Source of the DNA: Agromyces hippuratus
GTDB lineage: Bacteria; Actinomycetota; Actinomycetes; Actinomycetales; Microbacteriaceae
Assembly (NCBI RefSeq): GCF_013410355.1
Contig: NZ_JACCFI010000001.1
Coordinates: forward strand, 3,100,001 to 3,164,000
Length of the DNA stretch: 64,000 nucleotides
Reading direction: 5' to 3'
Numbering within the stretch: the stretch's first letter is position 1; each line of letters begins with the position of its first letter. The position numbers were made by a program, and so were the translations under genes. This document shows, in pieces, positions 45,180-53,781 of this stretch. Under the pieces are notes generated by a model. The model was given only the letters and a program-made list of their open reading frames with translations. It was not told the origin of the DNA and did no database searches.

Positions 45180-46106
45180 ATGGGATCAGCGTTGACCACC
45201 ATCGGACTCCCCGTCGCCCTCGGCATCATCATGTTCGGGCTCGGACTCTCACTCACCCCGGGCGATTTCGCGCGGGTGGCGAAGCATCCGAAGGCGGTGA
45301 TCATCGCCCTCGTCTGCCAGCTGCTCCTGCTGCCGGCGCTCTGCCTCGGGCTCGTGATGGTCTTCCAGCTGCCGCCGGTGCTCGCGGTCGGCATGATGCT
45401 GCTCGCCGCGTCGCCCGGCGGCACGACGGCGAACCTCTACAGCCACCTGTTCCGCGGCGACGTCGCCCTGAACATCTCGCTCACGGCCATCAACTCGGTG
45501 CTCGCCGTCTTCACGCTGCCGCTCATCACGAACCTCGCGATCGCGTACTTCCTGCCCGGTGACGACGGACTCGGGCTGCAGCTCGCCAAGGTCGTCGAGG
45601 TGTTCGCGATCGTGCTGCTGCCCGTGGTGCTCGGCATGCTCGTGCGCTGGTGGCGCCCGGGCTTCGCCGATCGCATGGACAAGCCCGTGCGCATCGCCTC
45701 CGTCGTGATCCTCGTGATCGTCATCGCCGGCGCGATCGTGTCGAACCTCGAGCTGCTGCTCGAGAACTTCGGCAGCCTCGCAGCGATCACCGTGCTCTTC
45801 TGCGTGCTGAGCCTGACGATCGGCTACCTCGTGCCGCGCCTGCTGCGCGTCGGGCCCGCCCAGTCGATCGCGAGCTCGTTCGAGATCGGCATCCACAACG
45901 CGACGCTCGCGATCGTGATCGCCCAGACCGTCATCGGCAGCGTCGAGATGAGCCTGCCCGCCGCGGTCTACGGCGTGCTGATGTTCTTCGTGGCGCTCGG
46001 CTTCGGCTTCCTGATCCGCCGGCGGGGCCCGGCACCCGAGCGAGCGGATGCCGCGGCAGACGCGATGCCCGCCGCCCGGGCCGAAGCGGGGGAGCCCGCG
46101 AGCTGA
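45180..46106 (+). CDS. BASS family (bile acid:sodium symporter-like) transporter
   Basis: 308 residues, nine or ten hydrophobic helices. LAASPGGTTANLYSHLFRGDVALNISLTAINS is the signature of the family's first ion-binding repeat, and FEIGIHNATLAIVIAQT that of the second. Bacterial members carry sulfonates, keto acids or pantoate; the substrate here is unknown. ATG 45180 fits the homologous N-terminus. The tail is Ala-rich and short. Confidence 0.85.
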   Translation: MGSALTTIGLPVALGIIMFGLGLSLTPGDFARVAKHPKAVIIALVCQLLLLPALCLGLVMVFQLPPVLAVGMMLLAASPGGTTANLYSHLFRGDVALNISLTAINSVLAVFTLPLITNLAIAYFLPGDDGLGLQLAKVVEVFAIVLLPVVLGMLVRWWRPGFADRMDKPVRIASVVILVIVIAGAIVSNLELLLENFGSLAAITVLFCVLSLTIGYLVPRLLRVGPAQSIASSFEIGIHNATLAIVIAQTVIGSVEMSLPAAVYGVLMFFVALGFGFLIRRRGPAPERADAAADAMPAARAEAGEPAS

Positions 46107-46185
46107 CCTCCGGCATGCCGGCGCGCAGGTGCCGGCGACCCGCGCGGATTCGTAGACTGGGCGGGTCACGCACGGAGGGGGAGGC

Positions 46186-46683
46186 ATGCAGCCGCTCGAC
46201 GAGAAGGATGTCCGCTCGCTCTTCGGCAACGCGAACGCATCCGAGCTCGAGCAGCTCGCGTTGCCCGTGCGCTTCTTCGTGACCGAGTGGGCGCCGCTCG
46301 ACGCCTTCGGGTGGCGAGACCCCCGCATCCCGTCGCGCGGCTACCTCGTCACCGAGCTCGAGGGGATGCCCGCGGGCATCGTGCTCCGGGCCGCCGACCG
46401 CACCGGGTCGCACCATCGGGCCGCCATCTGCAACCTCTGCCACACGCATCAGCCGGGCGACCAGGTCGAGCTGTTCTCAGCCCGCCGTGCGGGCGCGGCC
46501 GGCGAACGCGGCGACAGCATCGGCACCTACATCTGCGCCGACCTCGCCTGTCAGGAGACCGTGCGCCTCGGCCGACCGCCTGCGCCGTCGGAGGTGCTGC
46601 CGAGCGCGCACGAACTCGAGCGCATCGAGGGGCTCGCGCGCCGCACGCGGGCGTTCGTCGCCGAGGTGCTCGGCGTCGGCTGA
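46186..46683 (+). CDS. FBP-domain protein (FusB-like treble-clef zinc finger)
   Basis: 165 residues of the FBP (elongation-factor-G-binding) family. The zinc site is built from CNLCHTHQPGDQVELF and then YICADLACQETVR. In staphylococcal FusB this domain binds EF-G and frees it from fusidic acid. Actinobacterial homologues are widespread, and their role in resistance is not established. TAGACT (46153-46158) is a likely -10, and GGAGGGGGAGG precedes the ATG. Confidence 0.83.
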   Translation: MQPLDEKDVRSLFGNANASELEQLALPVRFFVTEWAPLDAFGWRDPRIPSRGYLVTELEGMPAGIVLRAADRTGSHHRAAICNLCHTHQPGDQVELFSARRAGAAGERGDSIGTYICADLACQETVRLGRPPAPSEVLPSAHELERIEGLARRTRAFVAEVLGVG

Positions 46684-46694
46684 TCGATCAGGCG

Positions 46695-47462
46695 TCAGGC
46701 AGCGGCATCCGGAACCGGCGCGAGCGTCGGCCGCTTCGCCGCGCGTCCGTCACCCGAGGAGCGGCCCGTGAGTCGCCGCCCGATCCACGGCAGCACGAAC
46801 TCGCGGTAGTACGCGGCGGTGTTGCGGCTCTTGGGGCCGGCGGGCGCCGCAGCGACCTCTTCGACGCCCCACTCGACGGGCACTGCCACGCCCAGCCCCG
46901 TCAGCACGTTGCTCGCGACGCGCGCGTGGCCGAGTGCGTTCAGGTGCAGCTTGTCGGGCGACCAGTAGCGGATGTCGCGGAGGCCCACGTCATTGAAGTT
47001 GTCGACGAACGTGACACCGGGGCGGTCGGCGAGGTCGACGAGGGCCGCGGTGAGGCGGGCACCGCGCGCGTCGAACACCTTGCCCATGGGCAGGTGGTCG
47101 GTCGGGTTCGCGCCGCTCAGCATGAGCACGTGGATGCCCTCGGCGCGGATGCGCTCGATCGCGTCGCGGAAGCGCGAGGCCGTGACCTGCTCGTCCATGC
47201 GGGGTCGCAGCATGTCGTTGCCGCCGCCGTTGAAGCTCAGGAGTTCGGGGCGCAGGGCGATCGCCGGGTCGAGCTGCTCGTCGATGATCGGGCCGAGCTT
47301 GCGGCCGCGGATCGCGAGGTTCGCGTACCCGATGGGCTCGCGCGCCGCGGCGGCGAGGCCGATCGCCACGAAGTCCGCCCAGCCGCGCACCGACCCGTCG
47401 GGCATCTCGTCGCCGACGCCCTCGGTGAAGCTGTCGCCGATCGCCGCGTAGGAGTGGAACAT
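46695..47462 (-). CDS. SGNH/GDSL family hydrolase
   Basis: 255-residue esterase-type hydrolase. Block I GDSFTEG has nucleophile Ser11; GGGND is block III; DKLHLN supplies the late Asp and His. No signal peptide is visible, so it is probably cytoplasmic. It stands convergent to the FBP gene. The substrate (acetyl ester, phospholipid or other) cannot be told from sequence. Confidence 0.88.
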   Translation of the reverse strand: MFHSYAAIGDSFTEGVGDEMPDGSVRGWADFVAIGLAAAAREPIGYANLAIRGRKLGPIIDEQLDPAIALRPELLSFNGGGNDMLRPRMDEQVTASRFRDAIERIRAEGIHVLMLSGANPTDHLPMGKVFDARGARLTAALVDLADRPGVTFVDNFNDVGLRDIRYWSPDKLHLNALGHARVASNVLTGLGVAVPVEWGVEEVAAAPAGPKSRNTAAYYREFVLPWIGRRLTGRSSGDGRAAKRPTLAPVPDAAA

Positions 47463-47511
47463 GCCTCCACGCTATCGCGGGCCGCGCGGTGCGGTGCGGG
47501 AAGCGCGCAGC

Positions 47512-47706
47512 TCAGCGCGCGTGCTGCTCGTGCTCGAAGACGCAGTCGGCGCCGGGGAAGAGCAGCGTCTCGTGCCCGTCGTCGAACCGAACGAGGTAGG
47601 GCGGGCCGCCGTCTTCGCCGCGCACCTCGAGGATCTCGCCGCGCCGCGGCGCCTGGCCGACCTGCTTGCCCTGGATGGTGAGGTGTTCTCCGACGGTTGC
47701 GTGCAT
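47512..47706 (-). CDS. DUF1918 domain protein
   Basis: 64 residues: MHATVGEHLTIQGKQVGQAPRRGEIL and PYLVRFDDGHETLLFPG match DUF1918, a small beta-barrel fold of unknown function common in actinobacteria. ATG 47706 has GGAGGAGGA upstream. The minus-strand frame is open far beyond it, but that part lies opposite real genes. Confidence 0.87.
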   Translation of the reverse strand: MHATVGEHLTIQGKQVGQAPRRGEILEVRGEDGGPPYLVRFDDGHETLLFPGADCVFEHEQHAR

Positions 47707-47785
47707 CGCGTCCTCCTCCGAGTCCTTCCAGCGTACGCCGGTGGCCACTGCCACGGTAGGGCTGCGCCGGGCGTCGTTCCGACCC

Positions 47786-47839
47786 TTCCCACGGACGCGT
47801 TCGGCGGCTAGGGTTGCCGAGTGGGTCAAACGTCCCACT
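47786..47839 (+). promoter_or_regulatory. GH1 promoter with operator-like dyad
   Basis: TTCCCA (47786-47791), a 17-bp spacer and TAGGGT (47809-47814) form a promoter. AGTGGG (47820-47825) and CCCACT (47834-47839) form a dyad covering the expected transcription start. Confidence 0.55.
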
Positions 47840-47847
47840 TTCGAGCA

Positions 47848-47871
47848 GAGCGGATGCCGCGGCATCCGCTC
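47848..47871. repeat. 24-bp perfect palindrome (GAGCGGATGCCG family)
   Basis: GAGCGGATGCCG is followed directly by its reverse complement. The same half-site occurs in other spacers (8115-8129, 9380-9394, 42086-42099, 55259-55294, 59918-59931). Here it lies in the 5' leader of the beta-glucosidase gene. Confidence 0.85.
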
Positions 47872-47904
47872 ACCGCCGCCAGTCGACGAACAGCGAGGTT
47901 CCCC

Positions 47905-49293
47905 ATGGCCGATGCCGCCACCCCCGACACCACGGCCGAGACGCTGGCCTTCCCGCAGGGATTCCGCTGGGGCGCCGCCACGGCGGCCTTCCAGATCGAG
48001 GGATCGACGAGCGCGGGCGGCCGCGGCGAGTCGATCTGGGACGTCTTCACCCGCACGCCCGGCCTCGTGATCGACGGCTCGAACGCCGAACTCGCCGCCG
48101 ACAGCTACCGGCGCTACCGCGACGACGTCGCGCTGCTCGCGGGCCTCGACGCCGACGACTACCGCTTCTCGATCTCGTGGCCGCGCGTGCAGCCCGGCGG
48201 CACGGGCCCGGCGAACGAGGCGGGGCTCGCGTACTACGACCGTCTCGTCGACGAACTGCTCACCGCGGGCATCGCGCCGGTGCCGACCCTCTACCACTGG
48301 GATCTCCCGCAGGAGCTCGAGGCCGCCGGCGGCTGGCTGAACCGTGACACCGCCTACCGCCTCGCCGACTACGCGGGGCTCGTGGTCGACCGGCTCGGCG
48401 ACCGGGTGCAGCGCTGGATCACCCTCAACGAGCCCGCGATGACGACCCTGCAGGGCTACGCGCTCGGCAGTCAGGCCCCGGGCCACGCGCTCATGATGGG
48501 TTCCCTGCCGACCGCCCACCACCAGCTGCTGGCGCACGGTCTCGCCGTCGCGGCGATCCGCGAGCGCGGCGACGCCGAGGTCGGCATCACGAACAACCAC
48601 ACGCTGATGGTGCCGGCATCGGACGCCCCCGCCGACCAGTTCGCGGCCGGCGCCTTCGACCTGATCTACAACCGCATCTTCGCCGACCCCGTGCTCACGG
48701 GCGCGTACCCCGACCTCTCGGGCTTCGGCCTCGAGGCGATGCCGGGCCTCGAAGACGGCGACCTCGAGTTGATCGGCGCGCCGATCGACTTCTACGGCAT
48801 CAACTTCTACAACCCGACCCTGGTGGCGGCGCCGCGCGAGGGCTCTGAGTTCGCGGCGGCCGGCCTGCCGTTCGAGCCCGTCGAGTTCGAGAACGTTCCG
48901 ACCACGGGCTTCGACTGGCCGATCATGCCCGAGACGTTCACCGAGCTGCTCGTCTCGTTCGCACGCGACTACGGCGACCGGCTGCCTCCCGTCGTGATCA
49001 CCGAGAACGGCGCGTCGTTCCCCGACGAGGTCGTGGGCGGTGCGGTGACCGGCGCCGTGCACGACGAGCGGCGCATCGACTACGTCGACCGGCACATCAC
49101 GGCGGTGCGGCACGCGATCGACCAAGGCGTCGACGTGCGGGGCTACTACCTGTGGTCGCTCACCGACAACTTCGAGTGGGCCGAGGGGTACACGCAGCGA
49201 TTCGGACTCGTGCACGTCGACTTCGAGACCGGCGAGCGCACCCCGAAGGACTCGTACGCCTGGTACCGCGACCGCATCGCGGCGTCGCGCTAG
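47905..49293 (+). CDS. GH1 beta-glucosidase
   Basis: 462-residue retaining glycosidase. FPQGFRWGAATAAFQIEG starts the fold; acid/base Glu176 lies in TLNEPA and nucleophile Glu367 in TENGAS; YYLWSLTDNFEWAEGY closes the active site. It hydrolyses beta-glucosides such as cellobiose. There is no signal peptide, so it is cytoplasmic. ATG 47905 is preceded by GCGAGG. Its TAG is the same four-base CTAG that forms the PucR stop on the other strand. Confidence 0.93.
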   Translation: MADAATPDTTAETLAFPQGFRWGAATAAFQIEGSTSAGGRGESIWDVFTRTPGLVIDGSNAELAADSYRRYRDDVALLAGLDADDYRFSISWPRVQPGGTGPANEAGLAYYDRLVDELLTAGIAPVPTLYHWDLPQELEAAGGWLNRDTAYRLADYAGLVVDRLGDRVQRWITLNEPAMTTLQGYALGSQAPGHALMMGSLPTAHHQLLAHGLAVAAIRERGDAEVGITNNHTLMVPASDAPADQFAAGAFDLIYNRIFADPVLTGAYPDLSGFGLEAMPGLEDGDLELIGAPIDFYGINFYNPTLVAAPREGSEFAAAGLPFEPVEFENVPTTGFDWPIMPETFTELLVSFARDYGDRLPPVVITENGASFPDEVVGGAVTGAVHDERRIDYVDRHITAVRHAIDQGVDVRGYYLWSLTDNFEWAEGYTQRFGLVHVDFETGERTPKDSYAWYRDRIAASR

Positions 49294-50834
49294 TCGACGG
49301 CGAGCAGCGCCGCCCACAGGTCGGCCCGGGCGTGGAAGCCCGAGAGGTCGCGGCCGAGCAGCCGCTCCGCGAGGGCGATGCGGCTGCGCACCGTGTGCCG
49401 GTGCACGCCGAGCGCCTGCGCGGTGGCGTCGAACTGGCCGCCGTGCTCGAGCCAGGTGCGGGTCGTCGTGAGCAGGGCGGTGCCGCTCTCGGCGTCGTGC
49501 TCGGTGAGCGGGGCGAGGGTCGCGAGCGCGACGGCGCGGGCATCGGTGCGGGCGAGGAACGCCAGCACTCCTTGGCGACTGATCTCGTCGAAGTGCACGA
49601 CGCCCGAGCCCGACTCGCGGGCCCGCTCGACCGCGCGCAGCGCCTGCTCGTGGGCGAGTGCGATGCCGCCCGTGCCGACGGGGTCGGAGAGGCCGACGGG
49701 CAGGTCGAACTCGGCGGCGAGCTCGTCGGCGAGACCGGAGTCGGCCTCCTCCAGCACGAGCACGAACTGCTCGTCGTCGCGGCCGAAGAAGAGCCGGCCG
49801 CCGCGCTCCTCGACGCGCAGCTCGAGCAGCTCGGTCAGTCGGTCGACGGCGGTGAGCGGGGCATCCGTCACGGCGATGCGCATCGGCGCCGACGGCAGCG
49901 GCCCCCACATCTCGGTCGCGACCCGCTCGGCGAGCGTCAGGTCGCCGGCCAGGATGCCGCGGAGCAGCCCCGACCGCAGGTGGCCGCGTGCCCGGTCGAG
50001 GTCGCGGTTCTGCTCGAGGGCGAGCCCCGCGAGCGCGATCACCGAGGTGACGACCTCGCGGCCGGCCTGGTCGAGCTCGGGGGAGTCGCCGATCGCGAGC
50101 ACCCCGCGGAGCGCCCCGCCGCCGCCGAGCGTCTGCAGGGTCATGCGCTGCGGTGATGCGGTCGACTCGCCGGCGAGCAGCGTGCGGCTGGCGCGCTGCC
50201 CGCGGCGGAGCATCGAGCGAGCCTCGCCGACGACCTCGCCGAGCAGCGGCTGGCCGAGGCCGTCGGCCGGCGCCTCGCGGTCGAGCGACCCGGTCGCGTC
50301 GATGAGCCCGACCCAGGCGCCGAGGCGGTGGGAGAGTTCGGCGAGCGTGGCCGAGAGCCCGTCGGGTCGCAGTGCCGCGAGCGAGATCGCGCGCTGCGCG
50401 TTCAGCGCCCAGGCCTGTCGCGCGTAGGCGTCTTCGGCGATGAGGTCGGCGACCGTGCGGGCGATCGCGATGAACGGCACCCGGTAGGGCACCTCGAAGA
50501 GGGGGAGCCCCTGCGCGGCGCACGCCTCGACGAGCGACTCGGGCATGCCCTCGCGGATCACCTCGGTGCCGAAGCCGAGCGCGGCGACGCCGGTCTGGCG
50601 CAGCCGCTCGACGTAGGCGGCGGCGAAGCCGGCCTCGGCGTCGTCGCCGAACTGCGTGCCGGTCGTCAGCAGCACGTGCCCGGCGTCGAGGAACGGGGTG
50701 GGGTCGGCGAGGTCGGAGCTGTGCGCCCACACGACGCGTGCGGCGAGCGCGCCGTCGGGCAGGCCGGACGGAGCGGTGAGCAGGCCGAGTGCGAGCTCGG
50801 GGCGGTCGAGCAGGGTCTGCACGGTCGGCTGCAC
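49290..50834 (-). CDS. PucR family transcriptional regulator
   Basis: 514 residues. The N-terminal PucR domain (VQTLLDRPELALGLLTAP ... LLTTGTQFGDD) and a GAF/GGDEF-like middle are followed by the C-terminal HTH: GGQFDATAQALGVHRHTVRSRIALAERLLGRDL. GTG 50834 is chosen because AAGGAG stands six bases upstream. PucR proteins often activate GABA, purine or amine catabolic genes. It is divergent from gabT, with a dyad at 50929, and likely controls the cluster to 59181. Confidence 0.87.
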   Translation of the reverse strand: MQPTVQTLLDRPELALGLLTAPSGLPDGALAARVVWAHSSDLADPTPFLDAGHVLLTTGTQFGDDAEAGFAAAYVERLRQTGVAALGFGTEVIREGMPESLVEACAAQGLPLFEVPYRVPFIAIARTVADLIAEDAYARQAWALNAQRAISLAALRPDGLSATLAELSHRLGAWVGLIDATGSLDREAPADGLGQPLLGEVVGEARSMLRRGQRASRTLLAGESTASPQRMTLQTLGGGGALRGVLAIGDSPELDQAGREVVTSVIALAGLALEQNRDLDRARGHLRSGLLRGILAGDLTLAERVATEMWGPLPSAPMRIAVTDAPLTAVDRLTELLELRVEERGGRLFFGRDDEQFVLVLEEADSGLADELAAEFDLPVGLSDPVGTGGIALAHEQALRAVERARESGSGVVHFDEISRQGVLAFLARTDARAVALATLAPLTEHDAESGTALLTTTRTWLEHGGQFDATAQALGVHRHTVRSRIALAERLLGRDLSGFHARADLWAALLAVD

Positions 50835-50928
50835 GGCGGGCTCCTTCGAGGCTCCTGGCGAGCGGTGGGGTGGCGTCGCGGCGATCGGTGCGACCGTCGG
50901 CGACGACGAACCCAAGTGTACGCGACGT

Positions 50929-50946
50929 CCAACCAGATGGCGTTGG
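50929..50946. promoter_or_regulatory. Dyad CCAAC-N8-GTTGG in the pucR-gabT spacer
   Basis: The arms are perfect, and GTGTAC occurs on both outer sides (50916-50921 and 50947-50952). It is about 40 bp upstream of the -10-like TAGCAT (50986-50991) before gabT, a fitting place for an activator. Confidence 0.5.
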
Positions 50947-51033
50947 GTGTACAGGCGGGCGCTGAGGCATCCGCTCGGCCCGACCTAGCATTGGCGGCAT
51001 CCGCCACCGTCGTCACCCCGCATCGGAGCACTC

Positions 51034-52392
51034 ATGACTCTCGTCGACACCCCGGCCACCATGACCGGAGGACCCGCGCTCGCCCAGGAGCGCCGTCTCG
51101 TCACCGCCATCCCCGGCCCGCGCTCGCAGGAGCTCATGGCCCGCAAGGCCGCAGCCGTCGCCTCGGGCGTCGGCCACACCCTGCCCATCTCGGTCGTCGC
51201 AGCGGGCGGAGGCGTCATCGTCGACGCCGACGGCAACTCGCTCATCGACCTCGGCTCGGGCATCGCCGTCACCGGTGTCGGCAACTCGGCGCCCCGCGTC
51301 GTCGACGCCGTCACCGCGCAGCTGAACTCCTTCACCCACACGTGCTTCACCGTCTCGCCGTACGAGGGCTACGTCGCCGTCGCCGAGAAGCTCAACGAGC
51401 TCACCCCCGGCGACCACGTCAAGCGCTCGGCCCTCTTCAACTCGGGTGCGGAGGCCGTCGAGAACGCGGTCAAGATCGCCCGCCACTTCACGAAGAAGCA
51501 GGCCGTCGTCGCGTTCGACCACGCCTACCACGGCCGCACGAACCTGACCATGGGCCTCACCGCGAAGAACATCCCGTACAAGAGCGGATTCGGCCCGTTC
51601 GCCTCCGAGGTGTACCGCGCACCGCTCAGCTACCCCTTCCGCGACGGCGGCCTGTCGGGCGCCGAGGCCGCGGCCCGCGCCATCTCCGTCATCGAGAAGC
51701 AGATCGGCGCCGAGAACCTCGCCGCGATCATCATCGAGCCCATCCAGGGCGAGGGCGGCTTCATCGTCCCCGCGCAGGGCTTCCTCCCCGCGCTCGTCGA
51801 GTGGGCGGCCGCGAACAACGTCGTCTTCATCGCCGACGAGGTGCAGACGGGCTTCGCCCGCACCGGCGCCTGGTTCGCGAGCGAGCACGAGGGCATCGTG
51901 CCCGACCTCGTCGTGGCGGCCAAGGGCATCGCCGGCGGCCTGCCCCTCTCGGCGGTCACCGGCCGTGCCGACATCATGGACTCCGCGATGGCCGGCGGCC
52001 TCGGCGGCACCTACGGCGGCAACCCGCTCGCCTGCGCCGCGGCGCTCGCCACCATCGAGACGTACGAAGAGGACGGCCTCATCGAGCGCGCCCGCGAGAT
52101 CGGCGCCGTGCTCATCGGCCGCCTGAACGCACTGCGCACCGCCGACCCCCGCATCGGCGACGTCCGCGGCCGCGGCGCCATGGTCGCGATCGAGCTCGTC
52201 GACCCCGCCACCGGCGCTCCCGACGCTGCGCTCACGAACGCGGTCGCCAAGTACGCCCACGCCAACGGCGTCGTCGTGCTGACCTGCGGCACCTACGGCA
52301 ACGTCATCCGATTCCTGCCGCCGCTCACCATCTCCGACGAACTGCTCATCGACGGCCTCTCGGTCGTCGCGGAAGGACTGAAGAACGCATGA
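51034..52392 (+). CDS. gabT: 4-aminobutyrate--2-oxoglutarate transaminase
   Basis: 452-residue class III PLP aminotransferase. FNSGAEAVENAVKIAR binds the cofactor phosphate, AFDHAYHGRTNLTMGLT and IIIEPIQGEGGF follow, and the PLP lysine is Lys297 in AAKGIAGGLPLSAVTGR. It turns GABA and 2-oxoglutarate into succinate semialdehyde and glutamate. The stop overlaps the glutamate dehydrogenase start (ATGA). It is first in the catabolic operon, divergent from PucR. Confidence 0.93.
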   Translation: MTLVDTPATMTGGPALAQERRLVTAIPGPRSQELMARKAAAVASGVGHTLPISVVAAGGGVIVDADGNSLIDLGSGIAVTGVGNSAPRVVDAVTAQLNSFTHTCFTVSPYEGYVAVAEKLNELTPGDHVKRSALFNSGAEAVENAVKIARHFTKKQAVVAFDHAYHGRTNLTMGLTAKNIPYKSGFGPFASEVYRAPLSYPFRDGGLSGAEAAARAISVIEKQIGAENLAAIIIEPIQGEGGFIVPAQGFLPALVEWAAANNVVFIADEVQTGFARTGAWFASEHEGIVPDLVVAAKGIAGGLPLSAVTGRADIMDSAMAGGLGGTYGGNPLACAAALATIETYEEDGLIERAREIGAVLIGRLNALRTADPRIGDVRGRGAMVAIELVDPATGAPDAALTNAVAKYAHANGVVVLTCGTYGNVIRFLPPLTISDELLIDGLSVVAEGLKNA

Positions 52393-53720
52393 CCGACCTC
52401 CTGGCGGCGACGACGACGTCGACCGCAACGGATGCCCCGGCGAGCCCGCTGATCGCAGCGGGCTCCGCCGCGCAGCACATCGCGACGCCCCTCACCGACG
52501 CGCGCGCCCAGCTCGCCGAGGCGGTCGGCCTGCTCGGCTACACCGACGGCCTGCACCAGATGCTCGCGACCCCGCGCCGCGAACTCACCGTCGCCGTGCC
52601 GCTGCGCATGGACTCGGGTGAGAGCCGGCTCTACATCGGCCACCGCGTGCAGCACAACTTCTCGCGAGGCCCGGCCAAGGGCGGCCTGCGCTACGCGCCG
52701 AACGTCAACATCGACGAGGTGCGGGCCCTCGCGATGTGGATGACCTGGAAGTGCGCCCTGCTCGACGTGCCGTACGGCGGCGCGAAGGGCGGAATCGCGA
52801 TCGACCCCCGCGAGCACTCCAAGGCCGAGCTCGAGCGCGTGACCCGTCGCTACACGAGCGAGATCCTGCCGATCATCGGCCCGGAGCGCGACATCCCCGC
52901 GCCCGACATCGGCACCGACGAGCAGACGATGGCCTGGATCATGGACACCTACTCCGTGACCAGCGGCTACACGGTGCCCGGCATCGTGACCGGAAAGCCC
53001 ATCGCGCTCGGCGGTTCGCAGGGGCGGGCGAGCGCGACCTCGCGTGGGGTGACCCACATCGCGCTCGCCGCGCTCCGCCACCGCGGCATCGAGCCGTCGC
53101 GGGCGACCGCTGCGGTGCAGGGCTTCGGCAAGGTCGGTGCGGATGCCGCGCGGTTCCTCTCCGAGGCCGGCGTGCGCGTCGCCGGGGTGAGCGACCAGTA
53201 CGGCGCCGTGTTCAACGCGGCGGGCCTCGACATCGAGGCGCTCTCCGACCACGTGCGCGCCACCGGTTCGGTCGTCGGCTTCGCCGGCGCCGAGGCGATC
53301 GACGGCGCGCAGCTCATCACGCTCGACGTCGACCTGCTCGTGCCGGCCGCCGTCGAGGGCGTGCTGCACGAGGGCAACGCGGCGTCGGTGCAGGCCACCG
53401 TCATCGTCGAGGGCGCGAACGGCCCGACGACGCCGGGTGCCGACCGCATCCTCCGCGAGAACGGCGTGCTCGTCGTGCCCGACATCCTCGCGAACGCGGG
53501 CGGCGTCATCGTCTCGTACTTCGAGTGGGTGCAGGCCAACCAGGCCTACTGGTGGCGTGCCGACGAAGTGGAGTCCAGACTGGAGGAGCGGATGCTCAGC
53601 GCGTGGCAGCACGTGCTGGGCTATGCCGAGGCGCGGGGGCTCTCGCTTCGCACCGCCGCGACGGCGCTCGCGGTCGAACGCGTCGCCGAAGCGCACAAGC
53701 TGCGCGGCCTCTACCCCTGA
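52389..53720 (+). CDS. gdh: Glu/Leu/Phe/Val dehydrogenase (glutamate dehydrogenase)
   Basis: 443-residue amino-acid dehydrogenase. Glutamate site: GPAKGGLRYAPNV and the catalytic lysine in PYGGAKGGI, then IPAPDIGTDEQTMAWIMD; the Rossmann dinucleotide motif is VQGFGKVGADAARFL. It resembles catabolic NAD-type enzymes such as RocG. ATGA coupling with gabT suggests that it regenerates 2-oxoglutarate from the glutamate GabT makes. The reading frame upstream of the ATG is an artefact of GC-rich codons. Confidence 0.92.
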   Translation: MTDLLAATTTSTATDAPASPLIAAGSAAQHIATPLTDARAQLAEAVGLLGYTDGLHQMLATPRRELTVAVPLRMDSGESRLYIGHRVQHNFSRGPAKGGLRYAPNVNIDEVRALAMWMTWKCALLDVPYGGAKGGIAIDPREHSKAELERVTRRYTSEILPIIGPERDIPAPDIGTDEQTMAWIMDTYSVTSGYTVPGIVTGKPIALGGSQGRASATSRGVTHIALAALRHRGIEPSRATAAVQGFGKVGADAARFLSEAGVRVAGVSDQYGAVFNAAGLDIEALSDHVRATGSVVGFAGAEAIDGAQLITLDVDLLVPAAVEGVLHEGNAASVQATVIVEGANGPTTPGADRILRENGVLVVPDILANAGGVIVSYFEWVQANQAYWWRADEVESRLEERMLSAWQHVLGYAEARGLSLRTAATALAVERVAEAHKLRGLYP

Positions 53721-53781
53721 TCGCGAACGCCGCACCGCTCTCGACACCGTCACCCCGACACACCGAACGGAACTCACACGC

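Noticed and set aside
47512..51000. Minus-strand open frame of over 1,100 codons opposite the GH1 gene and part of PucR
   Set aside because: Only its last 64 codons (DUF1918) have a family match and ribosome site. The rest is Arg/Ala/Pro-rich sequence, as produced by the complement of GC-rich codons, and lies opposite a clear beta-glucosidase.
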